Assembly (NCBI GenBank): GCA_049509515.1
Contig: JBEKZV010000002.1
Span: 1 to 64,000, forward strand
Origin: JBEKCP01 sp049509515
GTDB taxonomy: Bacteria > Planctomycetota > Planctomycetia > Pirellulales > Thermoguttaceae
Direction: 5' to 3'
DNA length: 64,000 nt
A program made the position numbers and the translations under genes. Below the pieces are notes generated by a model, which was not told the origin of the DNA, ran no database searches, and worked only from the letters and a program-made list of their open reading frames with translations. Positions 1-8,196 of this stretch are shown here, piece after piece. The stretch's first letter is position 1; the number at the start of each line of letters is the position of its first letter.

Positions 1-172
1 GGTTCAGCTTGCCCGCGAGCATCGGCCAGGCCTCGCGAAAGACAAAGAAGAAAATGCCGAAGACCAGCAGGATCGCGCTCCAGCCGCAGAGCCGGATCAG
101 CCATTCGACGGCAGGTTCCGTGCGGTCCAGCACGACCTGCAGCATCCCATAGACCCACGCCCGGCCGACCAT
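1..172 (-). CDS. pstC: Phosphate ABC transporter permease PstC-like, N-terminus (cut by window edge)
   Basis: Only the first 57 codons lie in the window; the gene continues beyond base 1. The visible protein has a short polar N-terminus, then a hydrophobic helix (ILLVFGIFFFVF) followed by REAWPML. That pattern is typical of the first transmembrane segment of PstC, the inner-membrane permease of the high-affinity phosphate transporter. The ATG at 172 is the first in this frame; an ATG at 180 is in another frame. With a single helix visible, another ABC permease of the same superfamily cannot be excluded. The DUF47-Pit pair near 48.7-50.4 kb would be a second phosphate route. Confidence 0.5.
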   Translation of the reverse strand, partial: MVGRAWVYGMLQVVLDRTEPAVEWLIRLCGWSAILLVFGIFFFVFREAWPMLAGKLN

Positions 173-237
173 GGGTACATGGTGCCCGTTCGTCGCACGT
201 CGCGTTGTCGAGGGTTGATCGTTCATCTTGCCTGTGT

Positions 238-305
238 TATGGGACTTATGGGTCTTATGGGACTAATGGGTCCCAGTCGTCCTATTGGCCCTATAAGTCC
301 TATTT
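238..305. repeat. Degenerate decamer repeat (GGGACTTATG-like) with inverted half
   Basis: Three imperfect tandem copies of a ten-base unit (GGGACTTATG, GGTCTTATG, GGGACTAATG) are followed by roughly inverted units (TCCTATTGG, CCCTATAAG, TCCTAT), so the whole can fold as an imperfect hairpin. It overlaps the 3' end of the minus-strand gene that stops at 263. It lies between that gene and the phosphate permease start, and may act as a terminator-like or REP-like spacer. The role is inferred. Confidence 0.6.
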
Positions 306-643
306 CGGTATTGCTGCCGGGCGCGGATCTCGAAACCCTTCGCCACCAGTCCATGACGGGCCAGCTCGGCTTGCCAGGCGACCTTCTGGGTCGCCAGCCC
401 GCGGCGGGCGGCCGCCCAAAGCCGGCGAAGCTGCCGCCGCTCTTCCGCCGGCGCCTGTAACACGGCCAACAGTTGCCGCAACTGCCCGGCCAATTCCGCC
501 GACCGCCCCACGTAGATCCACTTCTGCCGGCCGCGGTGGCAATAGACCACGCGGAAGTACGGGCCCAGCCGCCGGCCGCGGTACGTTCGCCACGTGGCCC
601 GTACCGCACCGCTTTCGGCCAGCGCAGGAGCCGCGGCGAGCAT
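263..643 (-). CDS. Small DUF6788-like protein
   Basis: This encodes 126 residues. Residues about 15-40 contain TYRGRRLGPYFRVVYCHRG then RQKWIYVG. That matches the DUF6788 signature (a GPY turn followed by a basic strand ending in YxG), seen in small proteins linked to mobile or integrase-rich regions. An Arg/Leu-rich helical region follows (ELAGQLRQLLAVLQAP). The ATG at 643 is chosen because the open frame upstream only reads through a palindromic repeat (680-752). The ribosome site is weak. The last dozen residues (RTYRANRTTGTH) come from the decamer repeat, so the native C-terminus may have been changed. The biochemical role is unknown. Confidence 0.6.
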   Translation of the reverse strand: MLAAAPALAESGAVRATWRTYRGRRLGPYFRVVYCHRGRQKWIYVGRSAELAGQLRQLLAVLQAPAEERRQLRRLWAAARRGLATQKVAWQAELARHGLVAKGFEIRARQQYRNRTYRANRTTGTH

Positions 644-679
644 CCGTCTTCGGATGGTCTTGAACCTGGCGTCGGCCGG

Positions 680-752
680 AAAAGGGGGACAGTCCCCATT
701 TGCCGGAACGGCCCGGAGGGTGCTTCGCACAAATGGGGACTGTCCCCTTTTT
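680..752. repeat. Palindromic repeat family A, copy 1 (GGGGACAGTCCCC)
   Basis: About 23-base inverted arms (680-702 and 730-752) carry the core GGGACAGTCCCCATTTG and its complement. The loop contains CCGGAACGGCCCGGAGGG and a GTGCTTCGCAC mini-palindrome. Near-identical copies lie at 30300-30372 and 40294-40366. It sits just upstream of the minus-strand small gene starting at 643. The structure fits a REP/MITE-like non-autonomous element. Confidence 0.85.
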
Positions 753-885
753 CCTCCCGGTTCAAGCCGCGCGGGCGGCGATGGTTTTTTGGTCGCCGTT
801 TTGCGGAGCGATTCGAACTTGGCATCGGGCGTGTTTTTCACTGGACGTCTGCTCCGGCCGCATGGGCCGCGATGGTTTTTTGGTC

Positions 886-1509
886 CTAGTTTTTCGAGTT
901 TTCCAGGACGATCCCCTCCGCCGGGGCGTGGGCTAACTGCCGGGGGGCCTCGCTGGGGTCGTCGAAGCCGAGCGCGCGGGGCTCGCGGCGGCAGCGGCGG
1001 GCCGCCCACTCGCGGGCCTGCACCAGGAAGTGGCTCGCCCGCAGTTTCGCCTCCAGCAGCCGCAGGTGCTGGTCGATCATCGGGCCGCGGTCGGGGGAGG
1101 CCGTGCCCAGCACGCCGCTGACCACGCTATAGTCGCGGCCCAGGTCGTACTGCTCCAGGATTTCCAGCCAGAGGAGGTGCGTGAGCGTCAGGCCGGTCGA
1201 GCGCTCCAGCGCGTCGGGGGCGGCCAGCACCAGTTCTTCGTAGAGCGGGCCGATCAGCTCGACCAGGGCCGCTTGCAGGGGCCGGGGCAGCATTTCAAAG
1301 GCGATGCCCGGCGGCGTCCAGCGGCCCTCGGGGATGGGCGGGAGCGCGGGCGGGGTATCTGCCCGGCCCTCGGGCTCGGGGCGACGGCGGCGCTTGGCCG
1401 CCTTCTTCTTCGCCTTGGATCGCCGCTTTCCGCGACCTCGCCGGTCGCTTTCCTCCGCCAGTTCCCGCATGACCTTCCGCAGCCGGCGGGCGTCGATTTC
1501 CGCAGCCAT
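886..1509 (-). CDS. Conserved hypothetical protein with basic N-terminal tail
   Basis: This encodes 207 residues. Residues 8-45 are very rich in Arg and Lys (RGRGKRRSKAKKKAAKRRRR), which suggests nucleic-acid contact. A proline-rich linker follows, then a helical domain (about 65-175) with HLLWLEILEQYDLG and LRLLEAKLRASHFL. The ATG at 1509 is supported by a strong AGGGGGAGG ribosome site seven bases upstream. No catalytic motif is recognised. It lies on the same strand as the DUF6788-like gene, separated by about 240 bases that include a palindromic repeat. I believe it is real from its helical pattern and ribosome site, but cannot assign a function. Confidence 0.65.
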   Translation of the reverse strand: MAAEIDARRLRKVMRELAEESDRRGRGKRRSKAKKKAAKRRRRPEPEGRADTPPALPPIPEGRWTPPGIAFEMLPRPLQAALVELIGPLYEELVLAAPDALERSTGLTLTHLLWLEILEQYDLGRDYSVVSGVLGTASPDRGPMIDQHLRLLEAKLRASHFLVQAREWAARRCRREPRALGFDDPSEAPRQLAHAPAEGIVLENSKN

Positions 1510-1526
1510 GGCCGCGCCTCCCCCTT

Positions 1527-1544
1527 GTATATGTCCACATGTAC
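1527..1544. promoter_or_regulatory. Near-palindrome GTATATGT-CC-ACATGTAC upstream of the basic hypothetical gene
   Basis: Two eight-base half-sites, GTATATGT and ACATGTAC, are separated by two bases. They lie 18 bases upstream of the ATG at 1509 on the minus strand. The position and symmetry suit an operator, possibly for autoregulation. No regulator is identified, and chance symmetry is possible. Confidence 0.25.
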
Positions 1545-1545
1545 A

Positions 1546-2017
1546 CTACGGCATTTCGGATTGTAGCCGACCGGGTGGCCCGATTTCTAGGGGGAGAATC
1601 GGATTGTGGTTGTTGCCGGGAGTGTAGACCTCACACGCGGTGTGCGGAGTTCCGCACACCGCGCGTGAGGAATCCCCAAAACTCGTTCAGTGTGGATCGT
1701 GCTTCGCGTGGTCATTCCGCCCCCCGGACGATCGTCACCGCCGGCCACGGACGGGCCTTGTCGCCAACCCGGAGCACCGGCTTGAGCAGCGGGAAGGAGA
1801 ATCCCGCGAAGCTCAGGCCGGTCGTCGCCGGAAACGGGCCGCCTGCCGCCCTGTGGCCACTCGATAGGCGGCTTCTCCACGGAGCCTTCCCGGCAACCGG
1901 CGTCCGCGATAAAATCAGGGGGCGTTGCGTCTGGCCAAAATTCCCGCCAGTTGGCAGGGCCCATTGCCCGTCGTGGTTCGGCGTGAGCATCGCCGGGCCA
2001 GTATGGGAGGACACGTT
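1546..2017. other. Intergenic region, no convincing gene
   Basis: About 470 bases lie between the hypothetical gene on minus and the SUMF1 gene on plus. Apart from the hairpin at 1629-1670 no feature is recognised. Several open frames cross it but none has a ribosome site or family resemblance. GATAAAATC near 1908 could be part of a promoter, but no matching -35 is clear. Confidence 0.5.
1629..1670. repeat. Palindromic repeat family B, copy 1 (CACACGCGGTGTGCGGA)
   Basis: Twenty-base arms (1629-1648 and 1651-1670) form a near-perfect hairpin with a two-base loop and one mismatch. The arm core is CACGCGGTGTGCGGA. Related hairpins occur at about 3128-3165 and 60321-60366. It lies between divergent genes, so it cannot be a terminator for both; a dispersed REP-like element is more likely. 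Confidence 0.75.
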
Positions 2018-3007
2018 ATGAGAAACTTCGTGATTGGGTGCGTGGTGCTTCTCGCAACGGCGGGGACCGCTTTGAGCGAGACGAAAGAGCCGCCGAAGAA
2101 GCTTGCGGTAGACCTGGGCGGTGGGGTGAAGATGGAACTGGTCCTCGTCCCGGCGGGCGAGTTCAAGATGGGCAGTGGTGAGTCGGCGGAAGCCACGGCT
2201 GCCTTCTTCAACAAGACCTACGGCGAGGATCTTCTGAAAGCAGACTTTTTCAAGGACGAGCATCCGCAGCACCGTGTGCGGATCACGAAGCCGCTCTACC
2301 TGGGCACCTGCCACGTCACGCGGGGCCAGTTCCGGCAGTTCGTCGCCGACACCAGCTATAAGACGGACGCGGAGAAGGCGGAGAAGCCGGGGGCTTTCGG
2401 CTGGGACCCTGACAAGAAGGCGTTCGGCTTCAACGAGAAGTATTCCTGGCGGAACACGGGATTCGAGCAGACCGACGAGCACCCCGTGGTCAACGTGAGT
2501 TGGAACGACGCAGTGGCCTTCTGCAAGTGGCTGAGCAAGAAGGAGAGTAAAACCTACCGACTGCCCACGGAGGCCGAGTGGGAATACGCCTGCCGTGCAG
2601 GGACGACAACCCGCTACTCGAGCGGCGACGATCCCGAGACGCTGGCCAAGGTCGGCAACGTGGCCGACGCGGCGGCCAAAGCGAAGTTTCCGGATTGGAA
2701 ATACACGATCAAAGTCAATGACGGCTATGTGTTCACCGCTCCGGTGGGAAAGTTCACGCCGAATGCCTTCGGGCTCTGCGACATGCACGGAAATGCCTGG
2801 CAGTGGTGCGCGGATTGGTGCGGCGCGGAATACTACGCCAAGTCCCCCGCAGACGACCCAACCGGCCCAGACACCGGGGCTGTCCGTGTCCTTCGGGGCG
2901 GTTCCTGGGACTACGGGCCGTGCTACGCCCGTTCCGCCAATCGCGGCAGGGGCGCGCCGGACGACCGGAACAACAACACCGGCTTCCGCGTTGCCAGGAC
3001 TCAGTAA
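2018..3007 (+). CDS. Secreted SUMF1 (formylglycine-generating-enzyme fold) protein
   Basis: This encodes 329 residues with a signal peptide (about 1-20, ending TAGTALSE). The SUMF1 fold runs from about 28 to the end: ELVLVPAGEFKMGS, HPVVNVSWNDAVAFCKWLS, YRLPTEAEWEYACRAGT, NAFGLCDMHGNAWQWCADW, RVLRGGSWDYGPCYARSANR and TGFRVAR. The ATG at 2018 has a GGGAGG site seven bases upstream. The paired cysteines that aerobic sulfatase-modifying enzymes carry after GGSW are not both present: one Cys is seen in GPCYARS. It is therefore more likely a binding or structural SUMF1-fold protein than a sulfatase maturase. No sulfatase lies nearby. The next gene ends in the same fold. Confidence 0.9.
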   Translation: MRNFVIGCVVLLATAGTALSETKEPPKKLAVDLGGGVKMELVLVPAGEFKMGSGESAEATAAFFNKTYGEDLLKADFFKDEHPQHRVRITKPLYLGTCHVTRGQFRQFVADTSYKTDAEKAEKPGAFGWDPDKKAFGFNEKYSWRNTGFEQTDEHPVVNVSWNDAVAFCKWLSKKESKTYRLPTEAEWEYACRAGTTTRYSSGDDPETLAKVGNVADAAAKAKFPDWKYTIKVNDGYVFTAPVGKFTPNAFGLCDMHGNAWQWCADWCGAEYYAKSPADDPTGPDTGAVRVLRGGSWDYGPCYARSANRGRGAPDDRNNNTGFRVARTQ

Positions 3008-3315
3008 TGGTATGGCATCTGGCCTTGTTACCGTTTGCTTTCGTATCCCTGCCATTTCCGTGGGTCACCACATAGGCAGCGGATGGCGATTTGTTGACGG
3101 TTAAATTTGACCGGGACACGCCGCGTGCCGCACACCGACCATGCTTCGCATGGTGCCCGGTGCGGTCTACATTGGACGTTGTATAGGGTTCATCGGCTTG
3201 TTAGAATAGGGCATGTTGGGGTCTTGCGGCCCCGCGCACGCCCGCGGCGTTTGCCTGCGACAGGCCCGTTGCGACCCACCCTCCCCAGACCGACGTATCG
3301 CCGAAAGGTGGAAGC
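3008..3315. other. Intergenic region between the two SUMF1-fold genes
   Basis: About 308 bases. It contains a hairpin at 3128-3165 and a short purine-rich ribosome site (CCGAAAGGTGGAAGC) just before the next ATG. No other gene is seen. Confidence 0.5.
3128..3165. repeat. Hairpin related to repeat family B, copy 2
   Basis: Imperfect arms CCGCACACCGACCATGC and GCATGGTGCCCGGTGCGG enclose a TTC loop. The preceding ACACGCCGCGTGCC resembles the family B copies at 1629 and 60321. It lies about 120 bases past the stop of the SUMF1 gene, too far for a simple terminator. Confidence 0.55.
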
Positions 3316-6300
3316 ATGGCCACGTTGTTTCCCAAGGAGCAGATGGGGGGTCTGATACTGATCGGCGGACTGCTGGCAGCCGTGGCGGTCGATTCGACCG
3401 CGGCCGCGCCGTCGCAGTATGTCAAGCAGGCTACCTGGGCCGAGACGATGCTGGCCGCACGGGCCCAGTTCGTCGGGCAGGGCAAGCCGGCTGCGGTCGA
3501 AATGACGGCCTGGTGGACCACTGGCCCGCTCAAGGCCAAGAACTTCAGCGAAGGCTTCTTTCCCGAGAAGGAAATCAACCTTCAGGCGAAGGGGCCCGGC
3601 GGCAGGTCGCTCTGGACCCGGCAGCCTGGATGGTCCGACGGGCTGACCCGCCCGTTGCCGACCAGCCGCGGCTCGGAATCGACTTACCTGTTCCGCACGA
3701 TCACGGCCCGCGAGGCGGTGACGTTGCCGGTGGAGTTCGATAGCGACGACGGCCTGGTCGTCTGGCTCAACGGCCGGAAGCTGTTTTCCAACGGCACGGT
3801 GAACACCGGCATTGCGGTCGATCTGGCCCTGAAGGCGGGCGAGAACCGCCTGTTGCTGAAGGTCTATAACGCCCAGGGCGACCACTCCTACCGCTTTGCC
3901 AAGCGCTCGACCGCCGTGCCGACGCCGCTCTGGCAGCAATTGAAGGCCGCCTTTCCCGTCCAGTGCGGGTGCTTCGAGCGGCACGCGGCCGGCAAGCAGC
4001 TCCAATGGTTCGTCGCCACCGACAGCACCGGCCTGGAGCAGGAAGTCACCGACCGCGCCCTGAAGGAGCTGGGGGCGGAAGGCGAGTCCATGCGGGGCGA
4101 GTTCGAGCGGCTCGGCCGCGGCAAGCCGCCGGCCGACGACCTGAAGCGGCTCGGCTTCTATGAAAAGGTCTGCCGCTTCCGCTCGCGGCCGGCTGAGCTG
4201 AAAAAGGCCAATACGGCGGCCCTCCGCCTGGCGATCGAGGATCTGATCAAGACCTACGGCCCGCGCTACGCCCGCGGCGAGCAGTTCCTGGCCCGGGCCG
4301 CGGAGTTGGAAAAGGAAGTGACGGAAGTGGAAATGGCGGCGGCCCGCGGCCAAGCCGCGGCGGCCCAACGGGCCGGCGGGCTGGCCGAGAGGGTCGAGTC
4401 GCTGCGGCGCGAAGCCCTGTTGGCCAACCCCTTGTTGGATTTCGACCGGCTGCTGCTGGTCAAGCGGAAGGACAATCAACTCGGCCTGCCGCAGAACTGG
4501 CAGGGCAACTGCTCGTTGCCGAGGAACGGTTACGACAACGAGATCCAGGTGCTCTCGCCCGTTCGCCCCGGCGGCGCGGCGAGCAGGCTGTTCCGTCCGA
4601 AAAACGGCGAGTTCGTGGGCGATGTCCGCCTGCACTACGACGCCGACAGGATGCTCTTTTCGATGCCCACCGCCGGCACCTGGCAGGTCTTCGAGATCGG
4701 CATCGACGGCAAGGGATTGCGGCAGGTGACCTCCGACGAGCCGAAGGACGTGGACAACTACGACGCCTGCTACCTGCCCGACGGGCGGATCATCTTCGAC
4801 TCGACCCGCTGCTTTCAGGGCGTGCCCTGCGTGGGCGGGGGCGACAAGGTGGCCAACCTGTGCATCATGGACGCCGACGGCGGCAACGTGCGGCAGCTCT
4901 GCTTCGACCAGGACCACGACTGGTACCCGACCGTGCTCGACAACGGCCGCGTGCTCTACACCCGCTGGGAATACTCGGACGCGCCGCACTACTTCACCCG
5001 CCTCTTGTTCAGCATGAATCCGGATGGCACGAGCCAGATGGAGTATTACAAGAGCAACTCCTTCTGGCCGAACTCGACGTTCTATGCCCGGCCGGTCCCC
5101 GGCCATCCGACCAAAGTGGTTGCCGTCATCTCGGGGCACCACGGCGCGGCGCGGATGGGCGAGCTGGTGATCTTCGACCCGGCCCTGGGGCGGCGCGAAA
5201 ATGAAGGCGCCGTCCAGCGGATCCCCGGCTACGGCCGCAAGGTGGAGGCGATCATCACCGACGGGCTGGTCGAGGGGTCCTGGCCGAAATTCCTGCATCC
5301 CTTCCCCTTGAGCGAGAAGTACGTGCTCGTGTCCTGCAAGCCCACGCCGCAGGCCCCCTGGGGCATCTACCTGGTCGACGTGTTCGACAATTTCGTGCGG
5401 CTGGCCGAGCAGCCGGGCTACGCGCTGTTCGAGCCGGTCCCCGTCCGCAAGACGGCCACGCCGCCGGTGATCCCCGACCAGGTGGACCTCAAGCGGCAGG
5501 ACGCCGTGGTGTATCTGGCCGACATTTACGCCGGGCCGGGGTTGCGGGGCGTGCCGCGCGGCACGGTCAAGAAGCTGCGGGTCTACGAGCCGCACTACGC
5601 CTACCCGGGAATGGGCGGGCACATCAACATCGGCATTGATGGGCCCTGGGACGGGCGGCGGATTTGGGGCACCGTGCCCGTCGAAGCCGACGGCTCGGCC
5701 AGTTTCCGCGCGCCGGCCAACACGCCGCTCTCCGTGCAGCCGCTGGACGAGAACGGCCGGGCCCTGGCCGTGATGCGGAGCTGGTTCACGGCCATGCCCG
5801 GTGAAGTGCTCTCCTGCGTCGGCTGCCACGACAGCCAAAACCACACGCCGGCGAACAAGCCGGGGGTGGCCATGTTCCATAAGCCCTCGCCGATCGCGCC
5901 TTGGTACGGTCCGCCGCGGGGTTTCAGCTTCAAACGGGAGGTGCAGCCGGTGCTGGACAAATACTGTGTCGGTTGCCACGACGGTTCTCGGGCCAGCCCG
6001 CCCGATCTGCGGCTGGCGGGCAGTGCCCGCTTCAGGAACTTCACGCCCTCCTACGTGGCCCTGCACCCCTTCGTGCGGCGGCCGGGGCCGGAGAGCGATT
6101 ATCACTTGCAGAAACCGCTGGAATGGCACGCCGGCACGAGCGAGCTGGTGCAGATGCTGGAGAAAGGCCATTACAACGTGCAGCTCGACGCCGAGGCCTG
6201 GGACCGGCTGGTCACCTGGATCGACCTGAACGTGCCGGACCACGGCACCTGGCGCGAGGCGAACGGCCAGTCGTCGATGATGCAGTGCCGCATGGCGTCG

Positions 6301-7308
6301 CACACGAAGTATGCCAACCGGCCCGAGGACCCCGAGGCCGTCCCCGACGACGCCCCGGGCAAGCCGCCGGTGAAATTCGTTGCGCCCCCGCCGCCGGCTG
6401 CCCGCGGCGCCAAGCTGCCGGCCGTGGCGGGCTGGCCCTTCGACGCGGCCGAGGCCAATCGCCGGCAGGAGGCCGTGAAACTGCCCGTCAAGCTGAACCT
6501 GCCGCTGGCCGACAGCCTGCAAATCGAGCTGGTGCTGATCCCCGCCGGGGAGTTCGTCATGGGCGATCCGGCCGGCGCCGCCGACGAATACCCGGCGACG
6601 CGGGTGAGCATCCCGCGGCCGTTCTACATGAGCCGCACCGAGATCACCAATGCGCAGTTCGCGGCGTTCGACTCGCAGCATGATAGCGCGTCGATCAGCG
6701 TGACCAACAAGGACCAGACCGGCCCGGGCATACCCGTGAACGGCCCGGAGCAGCCCGTGGTGCGGATCACCTGGCAGCAGGCGGTCGCGTTCTGCCGGTG
6801 GCTCTCGGTGCAGACCGGCCGCAAGGCCAACCTGCCCAGCGAGGGGCAGTGGGAATGGGCGGCCCGGGCAGGCACGGCGACGCCGATGTATTTCGGCGAC
6901 CGGCAGGCGGACTTCTCCAAGTTTGCGAACCTGGCCGACTCCACCTTGAGGTTCCTGGCCCGGGGCGACTCGCCGCAGTGGCATCCCCGCATCGAGCGCT
7001 GCGACGACGGGGCCACGGTCACGAACCGCGTGGGCCGCTACCAGCCGAACGCCTGGGGCCTGTGCGACATGATCGGCAACGCAAGCGAGTGGACCCGCTC
7101 CACCTACCGGCCTTATCCCTATGACCCCCGCGACGGCCGCGACGACCCGGCCACGGCCGGGCAGAAGGTCGTCCGCGGCGGGTCGTGGTACGACCGCCCG
7201 CAGCGGGCCACCGCTTCCTTCCGTCTCCCTTACCAGCCCTGGCAGCCCGTGTACAATGTGGGCTTCCGGGTGATCGTGGAGGTTCGCGAGGAGCTGGTCG
7301 GACAGTAA
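3316..7308 (+). CDS. Hydrazine-synthase-alpha-like propeller / dihaem / SUMF1 fusion protein
   Basis: This encodes 1330 residues with an N-terminal export signal (about 8-30). Residues about 30-200 form a beta-rich region containing DGLVVWLNGRKLF, like carbohydrate-binding or PA14-like modules. Residues about 390-800 match the middle propeller domain of hydrazine synthase alpha (WQGNCSLPRNGYDNEIQVLS, DADRMLFSMPTAGTWQVFEI, CYLPDGRIIFDSTRCFQGVP, MDADGGNVRQLCFDQDHDW). Two c-type haem motifs follow, CVGCH at about 834 and 884. A SUMF1 domain fills about 1070-1325 (VLIPAGEFVMG, LPSEGQWEWAARAGT, NAWGLCDMIGNASEW, VVRGGSWYDRPQ) without the catalytic cysteine pair. Such HZS-alpha-like proteins occur outside anammox bacteria. 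No beta or gamma synthase subunit is nearby, so hydrazine synthesis is not implied. It is probably a periplasmic or surface electron-carrying protein. Confidence 0.8.
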   Translation: MATLFPKEQMGGLILIGGLLAAVAVDSTAAAPSQYVKQATWAETMLAARAQFVGQGKPAAVEMTAWWTTGPLKAKNFSEGFFPEKEINLQAKGPGGRSLWTRQPGWSDGLTRPLPTSRGSESTYLFRTITAREAVTLPVEFDSDDGLVVWLNGRKLFSNGTVNTGIAVDLALKAGENRLLLKVYNAQGDHSYRFAKRSTAVPTPLWQQLKAAFPVQCGCFERHAAGKQLQWFVATDSTGLEQEVTDRALKELGAEGESMRGEFERLGRGKPPADDLKRLGFYEKVCRFRSRPAELKKANTAALRLAIEDLIKTYGPRYARGEQFLARAAELEKEVTEVEMAAARGQAAAAQRAGGLAERVESLRREALLANPLLDFDRLLLVKRKDNQLGLPQNWQGNCSLPRNGYDNEIQVLSPVRPGGAASRLFRPKNGEFVGDVRLHYDADRMLFSMPTAGTWQVFEIGIDGKGLRQVTSDEPKDVDNYDACYLPDGRIIFDSTRCFQGVPCVGGGDKVANLCIMDADGGNVRQLCFDQDHDWYPTVLDNGRVLYTRWEYSDAPHYFTRLLFSMNPDGTSQMEYYKSNSFWPNSTFYARPVPGHPTKVVAVISGHHGAARMGELVIFDPALGRRENEGAVQRIPGYGRKVEAIITDGLVEGSWPKFLHPFPLSEKYVLVSCKPTPQAPWGIYLVDVFDNFVRLAEQPGYALFEPVPVRKTATPPVIPDQVDLKRQDAVVYLADIYAGPGLRGVPRGTVKKLRVYEPHYAYPGMGGHINIGIDGPWDGRRIWGTVPVEADGSASFRAPANTPLSVQPLDENGRALAVMRSWFTAMPGEVLSCVGCHDSQNHTPANKPGVAMFHKPSPIAPWYGPPRGFSFKREVQPVLDKYCVGCHDGSRASPPDLRLAGSARFRNFTPSYVALHPFVRRPGPESDYHLQKPLEWHAGTSELVQMLEKGHYNVQLDAEAWDRLVTWIDLNVPDHGTWREANGQSSMMQCRMASHTKYANRPEDPEAVPDDAPGKPPVKFVAPPPPAARGAKLPAVAGWPFDAAEANRRQEAVKLPVKLNLPLADSLQIELVLIPAGEFVMGDPAGAADEYPATRVSIPRPFYMSRTEITNAQFAAFDSQHDSASISVTNKDQTGPGIPVNGPEQPVVRITWQQAVAFCRWLSVQTGRKANLPSEGQWEWAARAGTATPMYFGDRQADFSKFANLADSTLRFLARGDSPQWHPRIERCDDGATVTNRVGRYQPNAWGLCDMIGNASEWTRSTYRPYPYDPRDGRDDPATAGQKVVRGGSWYDRPQRATASFRLPYQPWQPVYNVGFRVIVEVREELVGQ

Positions 7309-7365
7309 CCTGGATCTGAAAGAGCATCCGTGCATGCCCATCACCACCCTGGGAGGAACACCAAC

Positions 7366-8061
7366 ATGGCATCCGAAACGAATCGTGGATGGAGCCGGCG
7401 GGAGATGATCGCCGCCGGGGCCGCAGCGGCCGGCGTCGCGCTGGGCGGCCCGCTCCGTGCGGCAGACACGGCACCCGTCGCCGGCCGCACGCTGAAAACC
7501 TACACCAACGCCGACTTCTACGACGCCCGCGGCACGTTCCTGCCCGATAAGGCCAAGCAGGCGTACTTCGACATGTTCCGGCGGTTTGCCTATCCGCTCT
7601 CCGGCCCGCTCGAAAAGGGCATGTGGGTGCTGGACTTCGGGCTGGGTGATTTTGCCAACGTGGGCATGGCCGGCATCTTCTGGCTCAACCGCCAGGAGTA
7701 CGGCTACTTCGGCCACGAGATCTATCTCTTGCCCGGGCAGATGATCCCCGAGCACCGCCACATGGCCACCGACAAGGGCCCGGCCAAGATGGAGTCGTGG
7801 CAGCCGCGACACGGGATGATCTACACGTTCGGCGAAGGCCCGCCGACGCCCGAGTATTTCTCGAAGATCCCCGCCAGCCAGCGGCAGATCGTCAAGTCGC
7901 GGCATTGCAAGCCGCTGGGGATCGACGAGCTGGCCGACCTGAATCGCCGCGAGGCCTGGCACTTCATGGTCGCCGGGCCGGAAGGGGCCCTGGTGACCGA
8001 GTACGGCACGTTCCACGACATGGCCGGTCTGCGGTTCTCCAACCCCAAGGCCAAAGTGTAA
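7366..8061 (+). CDS. TAT-exported cupin, D-lyxose ketol-isomerase-like
   Basis: This encodes 231 residues. The leader WSRREMIAAGAAAAGVALGG (about 9-28) has the twin arginine and hydrophobic core of a TAT signal. The body resembles the cupin D-lyxose/mannose isomerase family: EIYLLPGQMIPEHRHMA carries metal-binding His residues, KMESWQPRHG follows with the Glu of the HxHxxxxE-type set, and VTEYGTFHDMAGLRF lies near the C-terminus. The ATG at 7366 has a GGGAGG site 10 bases upstream. It follows the HZS-like gene by 57 bases and could share its transcript. An exported sugar isomerase is unusual, so the exact substrate is uncertain. Confidence 0.65.
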   Translation: MASETNRGWSRREMIAAGAAAAGVALGGPLRAADTAPVAGRTLKTYTNADFYDARGTFLPDKAKQAYFDMFRRFAYPLSGPLEKGMWVLDFGLGDFANVGMAGIFWLNRQEYGYFGHEIYLLPGQMIPEHRHMATDKGPAKMESWQPRHGMIYTFGEGPPTPEYFSKIPASQRQIVKSRHCKPLGIDELADLNRREAWHFMVAGPEGALVTEYGTFHDMAGLRFSNPKAKV

Positions 8062-8196
8062 GTGCCCGCGGAAGAACACGTTTGACAATTGGGTGGCACG
8101 CCCTGAGGGACGAAGGGCGTGGAAGATTGCGGGAATCGGAAGGGCTACAGCGGCCAGCTTCCGATCGACCAACATCCGGCAGGAGCTACCCGAGCC

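Noticed and set aside
2018..3007. Calling the SUMF1 protein a sulfatase-activating enzyme
   Set aside because: The paired active cysteines are not both visible and no sulfatase gene is in the window.
3316..7308. Reading the HZS-alpha-like gene as evidence for anammox
   Set aside because: No HZS beta or gamma subunit, hydrazine dehydrogenase or ladderane genes are seen, and HZS-alpha-like proteins occur in non-anammox planctomycetes.
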